64,000 nt of DNA from the NCBI GenBank assembly GCA_036924085.1, contig JAVGWX010000019.1, positions 16,567,131-16,631,130 of the forward strand, read 5' to 3'. Below the pieces are notes generated by a model. That model ran no database searches and had not been told where the DNA came from. It was given only the letters and a program-made list of their open reading frames with translations. This DNA is from Ariolimax columbianus. Taxonomy: Eukaryota; Mollusca; Gastropoda; Stylommatophora; Arionidae. Positions 10,812 through 22,452 of this stretch are shown in pieces. The position numbers and the translations under genes are program-made. Within the stretch, counting starts at the first letter, position 1. Every line of letters starts with the position of its first letter.

Positions 10812-11000
10812 ATGAGAGGAGTAGCTGGCTGAATGATTTAGATGTCGTCTTTGACCACAAGGACATAGGTTCGAATCCTCGATACGGATAAGGGTATTTT
10901 CTAATGTACCAAATCAAGGAAAACAGTTTGAATAGTCTAAAGCACCTCTACACCTCACGATTGAAAAAGAGCGACAAAGTAAGTAGTCGCAATGTTATTG
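10812..11000 (+). mobile_element. tRNA-derived SINE-D fragment
   Basis: Contains A-box-like tagctggctgaatgatttag and a perfect B box ggttcgaatcc about 40 bases later, the spacing of an internal Pol III promoter. No CCA-adjacent acceptor stem can be folded by eye, so it is a SINE head and not a tRNA gene. Confidence 0.65.
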
Positions 11001-11029
11001 TTGTGGCTAATTCCACTGCGACTTGATTG

Positions 11030-11838
11030 AGATTCTCGTTACGACTTTATTTAGTGGCCGGTTACTGTTACTCTTCTTAAATTACGAGACGTACTTGAGA
11101 AAGGTGGACCGGGATACTCCTGGCTGTAGTGCTATACAAGGCTCTTCAGTAAGCTCACCACTGTAGGGATTACAGTGCTGGTCCCCACCTCGTTAGACAG
11201 TCTGCCATAAAACAACTTGCCCAGATAGAATTGCTGGAAATGAGGTGAGGGGTCTTGATCAGTATATTTTACCTTTCCCTGACTAACATAGCCGGATCAA
11301 TATGTTTCACCTCACCCTGAATAACATGTTATGATCAGTATGTTTCACCTGACCCTGATTAACATAGTCTGATCGGTATGTTTCACCTGACCCTAACATA
11401 GTCTGATCAGTATGTTTCAACTGACCATGACTAACATAGTCTGATCAGTATGTTTCCACTGACCCTGACTAACATAGTCTGATCAGTATGTTTCACCTGA
11501 CCATGACTAACATAGTCTGATCAGTATGTTTCCACTGACCCTGACTAACATAGTCTGATCAGTATGTTTCACCTGACCATGACTAACATAGTCTGATCAG
11601 TATGTTTCACCTGACCCTGACTAACATAGTCTGATCAGTATGTTTCACCTTCCCATGACTAACATAGTCTGATCAGTATGTTTCACCTGACCCTGACTCA
11701 CATAGTCTGATCAGTATGTTTCACCTGACCCTGACTAACATAGTCTGATCAGAATGTTTCACCTGACCCTGAATAACATATTCTGATCAATATGTCTCGC
11801 CTGACCCTGAATAACATAGTCTGATAAACAGTGTGACC
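11030..11838 (+). mobile_element. Head-array element HS2: head plus ~38-bp array
   Basis: Head 11,030-11,254 contains agtggccggttactgttact, aggtggaccgggatactcct, ggctgtagtgct, ttcagtaagctcacc and cttgatcagtat. Very similar blocks, in order, are at 48,040-48,240. The array (about 15 units: tgatcagtatgtttcacctg, accctgactaacatagtc) follows without a gap and decays after 11,800. Confidence 0.85.
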
Positions 11839-12065
11839 TCGCACAATGACAGCACCACCAAAGGAAAGTGTGAGCTCTATACAGTTGGAAGAGCTAACCA
11901 CAAGGAAGAAACAATGTGGAGTCTGGATACCCCAGAGCCCCACCTTACCCATGCTTAGTAAGTTGCAGGAAAGAAACCCTATACAAACTTACTACTAATA
12001 ACCAAATGAAAGTCCCATCGCATGGTACAAGACGCAGCACTGAATAAGCTGACAGCAGTCTGCGA

Positions 12066-13010
12066 CTTCTTCTTCTTTCGTTCGCTTGGAGTATGTCTAC
12101 TTCTGCAAAGTTGTCTCTTGTATGAACCTCTCTGTCTTCTGCAGTTCACACATAGGTCCATATAGTTTCCCTTCCAGTGTTCTTTCTCTTGGCCAGTATG
12201 TCCGCCGCAGTATCTCATACTCTGGACAGTCTTGAAGTACATGCTCCGCAGTCTGGGGTGCCTGTCCACATGTACACATACTTGAGCTGCCAATCCTAAA
12301 TTGTGTAAACGTGTGGCTGCGGAGTCGGTTGTGTCCCTGCTCTGATGCGTAGTATGACAATCTGCTCTTGCCTACTTATATTATGATAGTCATCTTGTAT
12401 TTGTGTTGGAAGATCTCTCATTGATTTAATCCTCTTGTTCTTGTGATGGTATGTAACTGGTACATCTGGTTGCTGGTCTGCGGCACCTTCCCTCGCCAGT
12501 GTGTCAGCTCTCTCGTCTCCTGGTATTTCGCAGTGAGACGGTATCCACTGCACCATGATTCTGCGCTTGTTGCTCAATGTTGACAATAAAACTTGCAGAT
12601 CTGACAGATGATAGTGCTTGAAGTACTGATTTTGCTTCTGTCAGAAATACCACAGGATACATGCCAAGGTTGGTGTTCAGCAATTTTTCCGTCGTCAATT
12701 TCATCGCTTGTATCTCTGCATCAAAATTATGGCAGAATTTTCCTGTTGGTGCTGTAACTGTTTCCATAGCGTTATTTGGGTATTCTATATACACTCCTGC
12801 TCCTTTATTCTTTACTGCATTCTGTGCTGACCCATCTGTGTATACTCGGACCCACAGATCCTGTGGATATTCTTCATCCAAGAAACTGAGAGAAATTGTC
12901 TTACGTTGCACACTGTTCTGTTCCTCCTTGCCTAGTATTCCCTGAATGGTTGTTTGGACTCGTACTGATAGTCTGTCTGCGAGTAACACTGGCTGCTTAC
13001 ATTAGGGTCA
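12066..13010 (-). mobile_element. RNase H-type LINE (LINE-I), 3' third
   Basis: On the minus strand: RNase H domain with VYTDGSAQNAVKNKGAGV (12,860-12,800), NFDAEIQAMKL, VVFLTEAKSVLQAL, then after a frameshift VQWIPSHCEIPGDERADTLA (12,560-12,490), then GHNRLRSHTF and the C-terminal CTCG...AEHVLQDC box (12,330-12,230). The 3' end is an (AAG)n tail at 12,066-12,080, as in the copies at 30.7 and 51.7 kb. The RT is absent. RNase H after RT places it in the I-type superfamily. Two frames are broken. Confidence 0.85.
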
Positions 13011-13375
13011 GCGATCCACTTATTGACTTCACAAGCTCCTATCGTGGACACGTTAGTGATGGATAGGTGTGGCATTTTTAAATCCATTAGCAGCCGTCTG
13101 TTGGTTGAGGACACCGAAATATATGAATCAGCAATCCACAGGCTGCAAAGTTTTAATATCGACCTAGGTTCGAGCGGACTGGAGTGCATGAGAGGACGGA
13201 GCAGGAGAGTGCACAACGAACGAGCTACAGTCACAACAGCATCCAGACCCTGCACTATTTGCCGAGAGAGACTGAGCACCTATGGGTATACCCGGAGTGC
13301 AGTGACGTCAATTCTTAGAAACAAAAAACAGCCATCCGCAGCTGGTCAAGAGCATTTTCCGACTCCACGTGACGG
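13011..13375. other. Unassigned intronic sequence
   Basis: Two open frames of about 115 and 145 codons overlap on opposite strands, with no family resemblance I can name and no splice partner. It may be the 5' continuation of the LINE at 12-13 kb beyond the truncation. No function is proposed. Confidence 0.35.
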
Positions 13376-13455
13376 TTTTGCATCTACATTGCATCCACTG
13401 CATCCACACTGCATCCACCCTGCATCCACACTGCATCCCCACTGCATCCATTCTG
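13376..13455 (+). repeat. Short tandem repeat (catccacactg)n
   Basis: Seven or so 11-12-bp copies of catccacactg / catccaccctg. Confidence 0.85.
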
Positions 13456-13474
13456 CTTGACTGAGACAATATGA

Positions 13475-13700
13475 ATATTGTAACACTATAATACTGTAAT
13501 ACTGTAACTAATACTGTAACACTGTAATACTCTAGAACTGTAAAACTTACACTGTGATACTATAATACTGTAATACTGTAAAACTGTCATACTGTAACAC
13601 TGTTGCACTAACATTGTAATGCTGTAATACTGTAATACTAAAACATTGTAATACTGTAATACTTTTATCACTGTAATACCGTAATACTGTAACACTGATG
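13475..13700 (+). repeat. (aatactgt)-type irregular microsatellite
   Basis: Repeats of tactgtaa and cactgtaa at 8-18-bp spacing with many variants; a decayed simple repeat. Confidence 0.85.
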
Positions 13701-14635
13701 TTCACTCAGTTACAGCCAGTTAGTCAAATGTTTAAACTCATTCATGTCGCAATGGTGAGTATTTTAATTCATGAAAAAGGTCCCGAAGCAATTTTCTACT
13801 AAACTGCATGTCAGATCCTAATTATTTTTCGCATTCAGCCTTAGAATATCCATGACGCTAAAATATTATTTAGTCCATATATGTTAAGACATTTCCACAT
13901 CGGCGATTTCTTTTCATCTTTTATGACCATTGTAAAGAAATGGCATTAAATTAAAAATGGTACAGTACTCAGCTGCATTTCTCATTTTGTTCATAGCCGT
14001 ATCTCCTTTTTGTCTTAATAGATCAATTGATTGTTTATGTTTCCCTTTATGTACAATCGTCAAAATGGCACCAATATGCAACAGTAAGTACAACCTTTTG
14101 GTCACCCTTAGACTCCCAAGGTTGTTTCAACCGCGCAGCTAATTTAATGTTGTATAACTCATTTGAATATTGCGATGTATTTGCTGCTATTGTGTGTACA
14201 CCTAATTGTTTTGGTAAACATATTATAATTCATCCAAGTCTGCTAATCAGTGTGTCCGCAAAAGATGATATTAATCATCCGAATCTGTCGATTCAAAGAG
14301 GTTGATAATTGTTACTGGCTGGACAAATTGTAATACATCTCATTGCCAGTACTGTTCTTCTTCCCGGAGCACATGTTCAACACACTTCATCCCCGAACAC
14401 ATGTTCAACACACTTCTTCCAGAACTGAATGTCTATTTTTGAAAAGTACTCACGTGTCAGCACTTCAACATCACACGTTTTTAATGTTCTGTTCCGTTCG
14501 GACACTTGTCCTTTAACTTAAACCCAAACAAGCTCTTATTTTAATTTTAGTTTAAGGAGAGTAACACGTTGATTTTTCGTCAACAATTTCAATATCTCCC
14601 GTTTAGTGACGTCTCTGTCGAAATCGTCAGATTTC
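13701..14635. other. Intronic, no recognised gene
   Basis: AT-rich. A short direct repeat (gaacacatgttcaacacact) occurs twice near 14,370-14,415. Nothing else is recognised. Confidence 0.4.
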
Positions 14636-14637
14636 CT

Positions 14638-15017
14638 TTTCCTTCCTTGCTTGATATGAGTGCACCGAGTCATGTCCAATCTCCTTCCTTGCTTGATATG
14701 AGTGCACTGAGTCATGTCCAATCTCCTTCCTTGTTTGATATGAGTGCACTGAGTCATGTCCAATCTCCTTCCTTGCTTGATATGAGTGCACTGAGTCATA
14801 TCCAATCTCCTTCCTTGTTTGATATGAGTGCACTGAGTCATGTCCAATCTCCTTCCTTGTTTGATATGAGTGCACTGAGTCATGTCCAATCTCCTTCCTT
14901 GCTTGATATGAGTGCACTGAGTCATATCCAATCTCCTTCCTTGTTTGATATGAGTGCACTGAGTCATGTCCAATCTCCTTCCTTGTTTGATATGAGTGCA
15001 CTGAGTCATGTCCAATC
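14638..15017 (+). repeat. 42-bp minisatellite (9 copies)
   Basis: Unit ccttccttgcttgatatgag, tgcactgagtcatgtccaat, ct; period 42 (14,651 to 14,693). Alternation of cttg/tttg and gtcc/atcc variants suggests pairwise duplication. It is open in several frames on both strands; not regarded as coding. Confidence 0.9.
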
Positions 15018-15242
15018 CAACGGTAAAAGGATGATCTATCCAGACCAAACGCCAATTGCGTTTTGTTTCTCTATGTCATGAATATCGCAATATAAATGAC
15101 AAATCTTAGATTCCCCGCGGAAGAACTGTTATAGCAAAAGGGTAACCTTCTGCATTGTTATAAATGTGCACTCCAAACTCATTTTAAAATTGATATCAAT
15201 GTGAGTTTTGGAAAGACAACTATATGCCACAACAACCACACC

Positions 15243-15734
15243 TCAAGCTTTTAATGTGTATTGATTGGCATCCTGACAGTCTCGATAGACAATGGACTTC
15301 ACGCTAGAGTGGAGGCAGTCAGTTGTTGCCCTTGCTTTTGCCGCACACTGGAGCCTGCACCTTGACGCGTCTTGTCTTTCCCTGCCTGCAGACCAGCACA
15401 CAAAGCCATGTGTGTCTTTGGCAAGTTCCTTCCAGTTGCAGGTGTTCATATCCAACACCTCCAGGTCACGCTTGCACATATCCAACGTCTTCAGGTCACG
15501 CTTGCACATATCAAACGTCTTCAGGTCACGCTTGCACATATCCAACGTCTTCAGGTCACGCTTGCACATATCCAACGCCTTCAGGTCACGCTTGCACATA
15601 TCAAACGTCTTCAGGTCACGCTTGCACATATCCAACGCATTCAGGTCACGCTTGCAAACATCTTTGTAGCGGAGGAAGGTTTTACTTATTTTACGTTGGT
15701 CAGCTCTCCGTATAGGATAAACTAATAAATACAT
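15243..15734 (-). mobile_element. RTE-like LINE C terminus carrying an in-frame 30-bp array
   Basis: The minus-strand frame reads FLRYKDVCKRDLNALDM, then repeats of CKRDLKTFDM, then NTCNWKELAKDTHGF. RYKDVCKRD...D.D...WE..A.DR is the conserved end of the LINE at 54.95-56.42 kb (RYKDVCTRDINDAGIDLESW). The 30-bp unit (15,445-15,660, about 7 copies) is a duplicated ten-codon piece of that motif. Remnant element; not a host gene. Confidence 0.8.
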
Positions 15735-15956
15735 TTTTCAAAATACATCAACTTTCTTATAGTATAACACATTTCCATGACGTCATGGATATTCTAAGAC
15801 AGCATGCAAAAAATCATTTGGATCTGACATGCAGTTTAGTAGAAAGAAGCTTTGGACCTTGTTTATGAATTAAAAGACGAACTATACTATGCTCCTTATA
15901 TGTACAAGTGTAATGGCTGTTGAAATGAACACGTACTCATCCCTTTTCCCGCGCAG

Positions 15957-16047
15957 GCTGCATGCAAGGGTCAAGGAAGTTTTTTGGCTGAGCCTAAAAC
16001 TAAGGAGATGGCTGACGCTGTCGCTAGATACTTTTTAGATATAACAG
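15957..16047 (+). CDS. Exon 3: second exon of C-type lectin domain 2
   Basis: Follows exon 2 in phase 0 to give WIESQ-AACKGQGSFLAEPKTK, the classic CTLD helix-1 cysteine (A..C) and the G.FLA.P strand leading into helix 2 (MADAVARYFLDIT). The acceptor is cgcgcag and the donor is gtttgg, leaving phase 1, which matches exon 4. The donor is weak at +3 to +5. Intron 2 is about 5.2 kb. Confidence 0.87.
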
Positions 16048-16159
16048 GTTTGGGTCTGATTTTGTTATTTTTGTGTGTTTATCAGACACAATTTTGAACT
16101 TTAAATAGAGTTTTACATAATAAATATTTACCAATTGATGTTTTCTTCATACAGGCAGA

Positions 16160-18438
16160 CATATATTCGCAGACAGACAGAAACACACACAGACATACAC
16201 ACACTTACATGCAGATGGACAGACAACAACACAGTCACATAGGCACAGACAGACACACATAGACACACACAAACATACACACATACAGATACACACACAG
16301 ATAGACACACACAGCCAGATAGACACAGATAGGCACATACAAGCACACACACAAATAGACAGACACACACCGCCAGACAGACACAGACAGCCGCACACAC
16401 ACATAGACACACACGCACAGATAGATAGACAGACAGGCACCCACATCCAGACAGACACAGATAGGCACATACAAACACACACACAAATAGATAGACACAC
16501 ACCGCCAGACAGACACAGACATCCGCACACACACATCGACACACACGCACAGATAGATAGACAGACAGGCATCCACATCCAGACAGACACAGATAGGCAC
16601 ATACAAACACACACACAAATAGACAGACACACACCGCCAGACAGACACAGACAGCCGCACACACACATAGACACACACGCACAGATAGATAGGCAGACAG
16701 ACACCCACATCCAGACAGACACAGATAGGCACATACAAACACACACACAAATAGACAGACACACACAGCCAGACAGACACAGATAGCCGCACACACACAT
16801 AGACACACACGCACAGATAGATAGACAGACAGGCACCCACATCCAGACAGACACAGATAGGCACATACAAACACACACACAAATAGACAGACACACACCG
16901 CCAGACAGACACAGACAGCCGCACACACACATAGACACACACGCACAGATAGATAGACAGACAGGCACCCACATCCAGACAGACACAGATAGGCACATAC
17001 AAACACACACACAAATAGACAGACACACACCGCCAGACAGACACAGACAGCCGCACACACACATAGACACACACGCACAGATAGATAGACAGACAGGCAC
17101 CCACATCCAGACAGACACAGATAGGCACATACAAACACACACACAAATAGACAGACACACACCGCCAGACAGACACAGACAGCCGCACACACACATCGAC
17201 ACACACGCACAGATAGATAGACAGACAGGCACCCACATCCAGACAGACACAGATAGGCACATACAAACACACACACAAATAGACAGACACACACCGCCAG
17301 ACAGACACAGACAGCCGCACACACACATAGACACACACGCACAGATAGATAGGCAGACAGACACCCACATCCAGACAGACACAGATAGGCACATATAAAC
17401 ACACACACAAATAGACAGACACACACCGCCAGACAGACACAGACAGCCGCACACACACATAGACACACACGCACAGATAGATAGACAGACAGGCACCCAC
17501 ATCCAGACAGACACAGATAGGCACATACAAACACACACACAAATAGACAGACACACACCGCCAGACAGACACAGACAGCCGCACACACACATAGACACAC
17601 ACGCACAGATAGATAGACAGACAGGCACCCACATCCAGACAGACACAGATAGGCACATACAAACACACACACAAATAGACAGACACACACCGCCAGACAG
17701 ACACAGACAGCCGCACAAACACATAGACACACACGCACAGATAGATAGACAGACAGACACCCACATCCAGACAGACACAGATAGGCACATACAAACACAC
17801 ACACAAATAGACAGACACACACCGCCAGACAGACACAGACAGCCGCACAAACACATAGACACACACACACACAGATAGATAGACAGACAGACACCCACAT
17901 CCAGACAGACACAGATAGGCACATACAAACACACACACAAATAGACAGACACACACCGCCAGACAGACACAGACAGCCGCACAAACACATAGACACACAC
18001 GCACAGATAGATAGACAGACAGACACCCACATCCAGACAGACACAGATAGGCACATACAAACACACACACAAATAGACAGACACACACCGCCAGACAGAC
18101 ACAGACAGCCGCACACACACATAGACACACACGCACAGATAGATAGACAGACAGACACCCACATCCAGACAGACACAGATAGGCACATACAAACACACAC
18201 ACAAATAGACAGACACACACCGCCAGACAGACACAGACAGCCGCACACACACATCGACACACACGCACAGATAGATAGGCAGACAGACACCCACATCCTG
18301 ACAGACACAGATAGGCACATACAAACACACACACAAATTGACAGACACACACCGCCAGACAGACACAGACAGCCACACAAACACATAGACACACACACAC
18401 AGATAGATAGACAGACAGGCACCCACATCCAGACATAC
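16160..18438 (+). repeat. 132-bp satellite array (about 17 copies), (CA)/(GACA)-rich
   Basis: Blocks such as cccacatccagacagacaca, aaacacacacacaaatagac and cacgcacagatagatagaca recur every 132 bp (16,441; 16,573; 16,705). The unit is itself built of ACAC and AGAC microsatellite. As 132 is divisible by three, all three minus-strand frames are open for 733-770 codons (cysteine/valine/leucine-rich); I treat these as artefacts. Confidence 0.95.
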
Positions 18439-18577
18439 ACTTCTTCTCTCGATCGGTCGTTTTCTATCTCTTGTGACGATGTAGACGTCTTTGTTTAATT
18501 CTTACAATCTAGTGTGCAGACTACCAGGTGATTGGCTTATTGTGTCCCAAACAAATACACATAAACAAACACACACG

Positions 18578-18584
18578 CACATAC

Positions 18585-18621
<37 letters not shown>

Positions 18622-18640
18622 GAGAAAGAAAGAAAGAGAA
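18578..18640 (+). repeat. (GA)n microsatellite
   Basis: gagagagagagagagagaga interrupted by ggga and aaagaaag. Confidence 0.95.
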
Positions 18641-18653
18641 TCACTATCTAGCA

Positions 18654-18925
18654 GGGGACGGCGTGGGCAAGTGGTTTAAGTGACACGGCTCACAACCAGA
18701 AGGTGCTGGGTTCGATACCCATCACAGCACCGGCCGTTACACAGAGGAAGCAAATCCTTAAAAAATGCAGGAGGAAGCACTCTTACATAAAAGGCATGCT
18801 GAAGTCGGATGCACTGGGCCGACAGGCGCAAAATAAAAACCACAGTGCAACGCACACAGCCTTGGGAAATAGATAAATAAGGCTAACGCAAAAAAAAAAG
18901 AAAAAGAAAAAGAAAAAGAAAACAA
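18654..18925 (+). mobile_element. SINE-1, near full-length tRNA-derived SINE
   Basis: Head ggggacggcgtgggcaagtg followed by an A-box-like stretch (gcaagtggtttaagtg) and a B box (gggttcgatacccat), spaced as in a tRNA. Then come a middle (caccggccgttacacagagg, atgcaggaggaagcactctt), the core gctgaagtcggatgcactgg / gccgacaggcgcaaaata, the block acagtgcaacgcacaca, and an (AAAAAG)n end. A second copy lies on the minus strand at 31,862-32,115 and a 3' piece at 299-400. Confidence 0.88.
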
Positions 18926-19500
18926 ACTATTTAGCAGAACAGTAAGATAATTTCACAAATTTAGTAAAGTTTACTAAATCCTATAGTACTTGTATCATCT
19001 TAGTGGCAATCTATTGATGCGAGACATGGTCAACCACGGAAACTCTTCGGAAAAAGGTTCAATTCTTCGAGTTTATGTTGTTCGTCCATTGAAATCGACG
19101 AGGACCACTTTGTCAATATTCACTGTTCGTATGAGTTCGAAGATGGCTAAACACGGCAGTCGTATCTCTGAATTGTCTGTTGTACTTAGTACAAGACTTC
19201 GAGCTAATATACTACAGGAGGGTGCTCAAAATACCATCGTTCAGGGGCTGGATACAGAACAAAACTGACTAGTAAACAACATTCATCATCATCATCAGCT
19301 CCATAATCTAGAAGGTCGTTGAGGCACCGCTATTGCAGTTTGTTATACCAGCTCCGCCATACAACAACGGTGTGTCGTGGGCCGCTACATATCTGACGGA
19401 GCCCATCTCTCTTCCGGTTGCAGTTCATTATAGTTGTATCTAAATTTCATATAGGGTTGGTCTCTCGCCGCCGCGATTGACTCTCATCTGGTATTCGTAC
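18926..19500. other. Unassigned; possible rDNA spacer on the right side
   Basis: No gene recognised. A (TCA)n run is at 19,280-19,293. From about 19,300 the base composition rises towards that of the rDNA-like block, so this may be intergenic spacer; this is a guess. Confidence 0.3.
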
Positions 19501-20090
19501 AGCGATCTCAGTTCCGCCAGACGGAGTAAAAGAGCGGGCTTGCCTTTACACGCTCGCCCGCCTTTCCCCGGCACTCTAGCGGGACCAGATTTGTGGCGTC
19601 GTACCGCTGGCAACGGTGCATTACTACTATGGTCCGTATAGAGAAACTTTGACAGTCAGTGGTGGTTATTCGACGGCTTATAGCCGACCTCGACAGTTCG
19701 TCTCGCTGGTGGTTAGACTCTCGCAAAGAGCTTGTGACCGGCAAATGGAAAGCAGGAATCGTGCCTAAAGGCCCTGTCCTCGCCCTACCAACCGTTGGGA
19801 GAAGGGCAGGCCGGCAGGCAAAAATCGTCTCCAGTCCCAGTGAAATTCATCGCCGGGGCCGTTGGGATCCATTCTGCACAGAGCGCTGCCATCCCTCCTC
19901 GAACGAGCCCGGTCAGTCGTCTGGTTTGTGTACGGGCCCCTCTCAGGTGGTCCTAGGTCGACGGAGTGAGGGACGGAACAACTGTCCGTCCGTCAGTCAG
20001 TCGGTCCCTGCGGCCGTCCTGGTGAGGCTTTTTACAACACATTCGTCCTCTGCCGACTGGTGTGTATGTGGTTCGTACGTCTCCGACAGA
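19501..20090 (+). pseudogene. rDNA 5' external-transcribed-spacer-like sequence
   Basis: GC-rich, non-coding sequence directly upstream of the 18S start, with runs such as gtccgtccgtcagtcagtcg at about 19,985. By position it should be the 5' ETS of the rRNA precursor. The frames here are not coding. A Pol I promoter cannot be recognised by eye. Confidence 0.55.
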
Positions 20091-21218
20091 TATCTGGTTG
20101 ATCCTGCCAGTAGTCATATGCTTGTCTCAAAGATTAAGCCATGCATGTCTAAGTTCACACTGTCTCACGGTGAAACCGCGATTGGCTCATTAAATCAGTC
20201 CAGGTTTCTTAGATGAGACGATCCTACTTGGATAACTGTGGCAAATCTAGAGCTAATACATTCTTACCAAGCTCCGACCCTCGCGTAAAGAGCGCTTTTA
20301 TTAGTTCAAAACCAATCGTCGTTTCCCCTCGCGGGGTTGCGGCGTCTTCACTGGTGACTCTGGATAACTTTGTGCTGATCGCATGGCCTCATGTGCCGGC
20401 GACGCATCTTTCAAATGTCTGCCCTATCAAATGTCGATGGTACGTGACATGCCTACCATGTTTGTAACGGGTAACGGGGAATCAGGGTTCGATTCCTGAG
20501 AGGGAGCATGAGAAACGGCTACCACATCCAAGAAAGGCAGCAGGCGCGCAACTTACCCACTCCCGGCACGGGGAGGTAGTGACGAAAAATAGCAATACGG
20601 GACACTTTCGAGGCCCCGTAATTGGAATGAGTACACTTTAAACCCTTTAACGAGGATCTATTGGAGGGTAAGTCTGGTTTCAGCAGTCGGGGTAATTCCA
20701 GCTCAAATAGGGTTTATTAAAGTTGTTGCAGTTAAAAAGCTCGTTTGTTGGATCTCAGGCGCAGGCGCCGGTTCACTGCCCGTTGTCTCCTGCCCTACCG
20801 TCTGCCGGCTCTGTCCCGCGGATGCTATTCGCTGAACGTCCTGAGTGGCCGGCGCGTTTACTTTGAAAAAATTAGAGTGTTTAAAGCAGGCCTCGGCTGC
20901 ATGAATAATGGAATAGGACCTCGATTCTATTTTATTGGTTTTCGGAACTGGAGGTAATGATTAACAGGGGGCATTTGTATTGCGGCGTTGGAGGTGAAAT
21001 TCTTGGATCGCCGCAAGACGAGCTACTGCGAAAGCATTTGTCAAGAATGTTTTCATTAATCAAGAACGAAAGTCAGAGGCGCGAAGACGATCAGATACCT
21101 TCGTAGTTCTGACCATAAACGATGCCGACTAGAGATCCGCAGGAGTTGCTTCGATGACTCTGCGGGCAGCTTCCGTGAAACCAAAGTGTTTGAGTTCCGG
21201 GGGAAGTATGGTTGCAAA

Positions 21219-21261
<43 letters not shown>

Positions 21262-21300
21262 AAGCCTGCGGCATAATTTGACTCAACACGGCCAACACTG
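20091..21300 (+). pseudogene. 18S rRNA pseudogene, 5' two thirds
   Basis: Starts with tatctggttgatcctgccag and follows the metazoan 18S for about 1.2 kb: catatgcttgtctcaaagat, ctggataactttgtgctgat, aacttacccactcccggcac, aggaattgacggaagggcac. Normally invariant sites are mutated, for example the 530-loop region reads tggtttcagcagtcggggta where gccagcagccgcggta is expected. It stops after gactcaacacgg, lacking the last third of 18S. It is therefore a decayed copy and not a working gene. Confidence 0.92.
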
Positions 21301-21560
21301 AAATGATTGACAGGCCGAGAGCACTTTCGTTGGGTCCAATATGGAACGGGTGCTGGAATTAGACTCGAAAATCTGGGGCTATGCTCTCGGTGGCTTGATT
21401 GTCTCGCATCCAGTGTTTGATAAAGGAATTGACGCAAGGGCACCACCAGGAGTGGAGCCTGCGGCTTAATTTGACTCAACACGCCAACACTGTAAAATGA
21501 CTGACAGACTGAGTGCACTTTCGTTGGGTCTAATAGGGAACGTGTGCTTGTATTAGACCC
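21228..21560 (+). pseudogene. Duplicated 18S/28S junction blocks
   Basis: The 18S stretch around aaggaattgacg...gactcaacacg appears twice (21,228-21,300 and 21,424-21,485). Each copy passes through a short cgagagcactttcgttgggt-like joint into 28S-like sequence (caatatggaacgggtgctgg; taatagggaacgtgtgcttg). So the 18S-28S fusion arose once and was then tandemly duplicated. Confidence 0.75.
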
Positions 21561-22165
21561 ACGGAAGACAGGTCAGCTGTACCCTCTAAATGAAAGAGCG
21601 TCTGCTACGGTAACCCTGCTTAACCCTACAGAAATCGCAGGTTCCAGACACTTGGCCATTGACTGACTAAAAAGCCCTCTATTGATTCGTTGGGTCTAAT
21701 AGTGAACGGGTGCTGGTATTAGACTCTCGGAAGACAGGTTAGTTTTACCCTACTAATGACAGGGCGTTGCTACGGTAGTCCTGTTCAACTCGAGAGGAAT
21801 AGCTAATCGCAGACATTTGGTCCATGTGCTAGGCTGATAAGCCTACGGTGCGAGGCTACTATATGAGGGATTACGGCCGAACGCCTCTAAGCAGGAATCA
21901 CCCTAAATATAAGCACCACTGCGATTGGAGGCTACGATAGGGTTGGGACCTGGGGCTCGGGTCCCAGCTCATCCCGATCGAGCCGCAGAAAGAGGTCTCT
22001 GCCGCCCACCGATCAAAGCGGGCGGGAAGCTACCCGATATTCACCCCATACGGCGATGAGGTGTGAAACCACTAGTAGAAGACTTAGTTCTCGGTCGGGG
22101 TGTCGTAAGCAGTAGAGTAGCCACCTGACTGCGAACTGTCGAGACGCAACCCTTGATCATGAGAT
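21520..22165 (+). pseudogene. 28S rRNA 3' end, pseudogene (two partial copies)
   Basis: Matches the 28S 3' end: agacaggttagttttaccct, actcgagaggaatagc (sarcin/ricin region normally agtacgagaggaac), cgaacgcctctaagcaggaa, ggggtgtcgtaagcagtaga, cgagacgcaacccttgat. A shorter first copy spans 21,520-21,660 and a longer one from 21,690 to about 22,165. The sarcin/ricin loop is mutated, so it cannot be functional. 5.8S, ITS1/2 and most of 28S are missing. Confidence 0.85.
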
Positions 22166-22199
22166 ATGTCCGCACACCAGGCGAACAACATCTCCGTGC

Positions 22200-22452
22200 C
22201 ATTACCAGGCTTGTCCCCTGGTTAAATGCACTCCTTCGAGAGGAATCGCAGGTCGCTGACATTTGGTCCACGTGCTTAGTTGATAAGCCAATGGTGCGAA
22301 CCTACCATCTGAGGGACTACGGTCGAACGCCTCTAAGCCAGAATCCCGCCCTAAATCTCAGCACCGCTGTGATGGGAGGCTACGATATGGTTGGGATCTG
22401 GGGCTCGCATCTCAGCCCGGCCCGGTCGAGCTGCAGAAATGCACCTGGTTAA
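22200..22452 (+). pseudogene. Third partial copy of the 28S 3' end
   Basis: Repeats cgagaggaatcgcaggtcgc, gacatttggtccacgtgctt, aacgcctctaagccagaatc. Flanked on both sides by ctggttaaatgcactcc (22,218 and 22,446), suggesting a tandem or target-site duplication. Confidence 0.75.

Noticed and set aside
10816..10875. tRNA gene
   Set aside because: A and B boxes only; no acceptor stem or anticodon arm can be folded, and the body continues as a repeat. SINE head preferred.
13023..13460. 145-codon open frame
   Set aside because: No recognisable domain, no splice partner, its end is simple repeat, and it overlaps another frame of similar length on the other strand.
16128..18440. Three overlapping minus frames of 733-770 codons, cysteine-rich
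   Set aside because: All three frames of the same strand being open is the mark of a 132-bp simple-sequence array and not of a protein.
18654..18730. tRNA gene
   Set aside because: Has a second dispersed copy with the same non-tRNA body (31,862-32,115), so it is a SINE.
20091..22452. Functional rRNA genes
   Set aside because: Missing 5.8S, the end of 18S and most of 28S; invariant loops mutated; duplicated chimeric joints.
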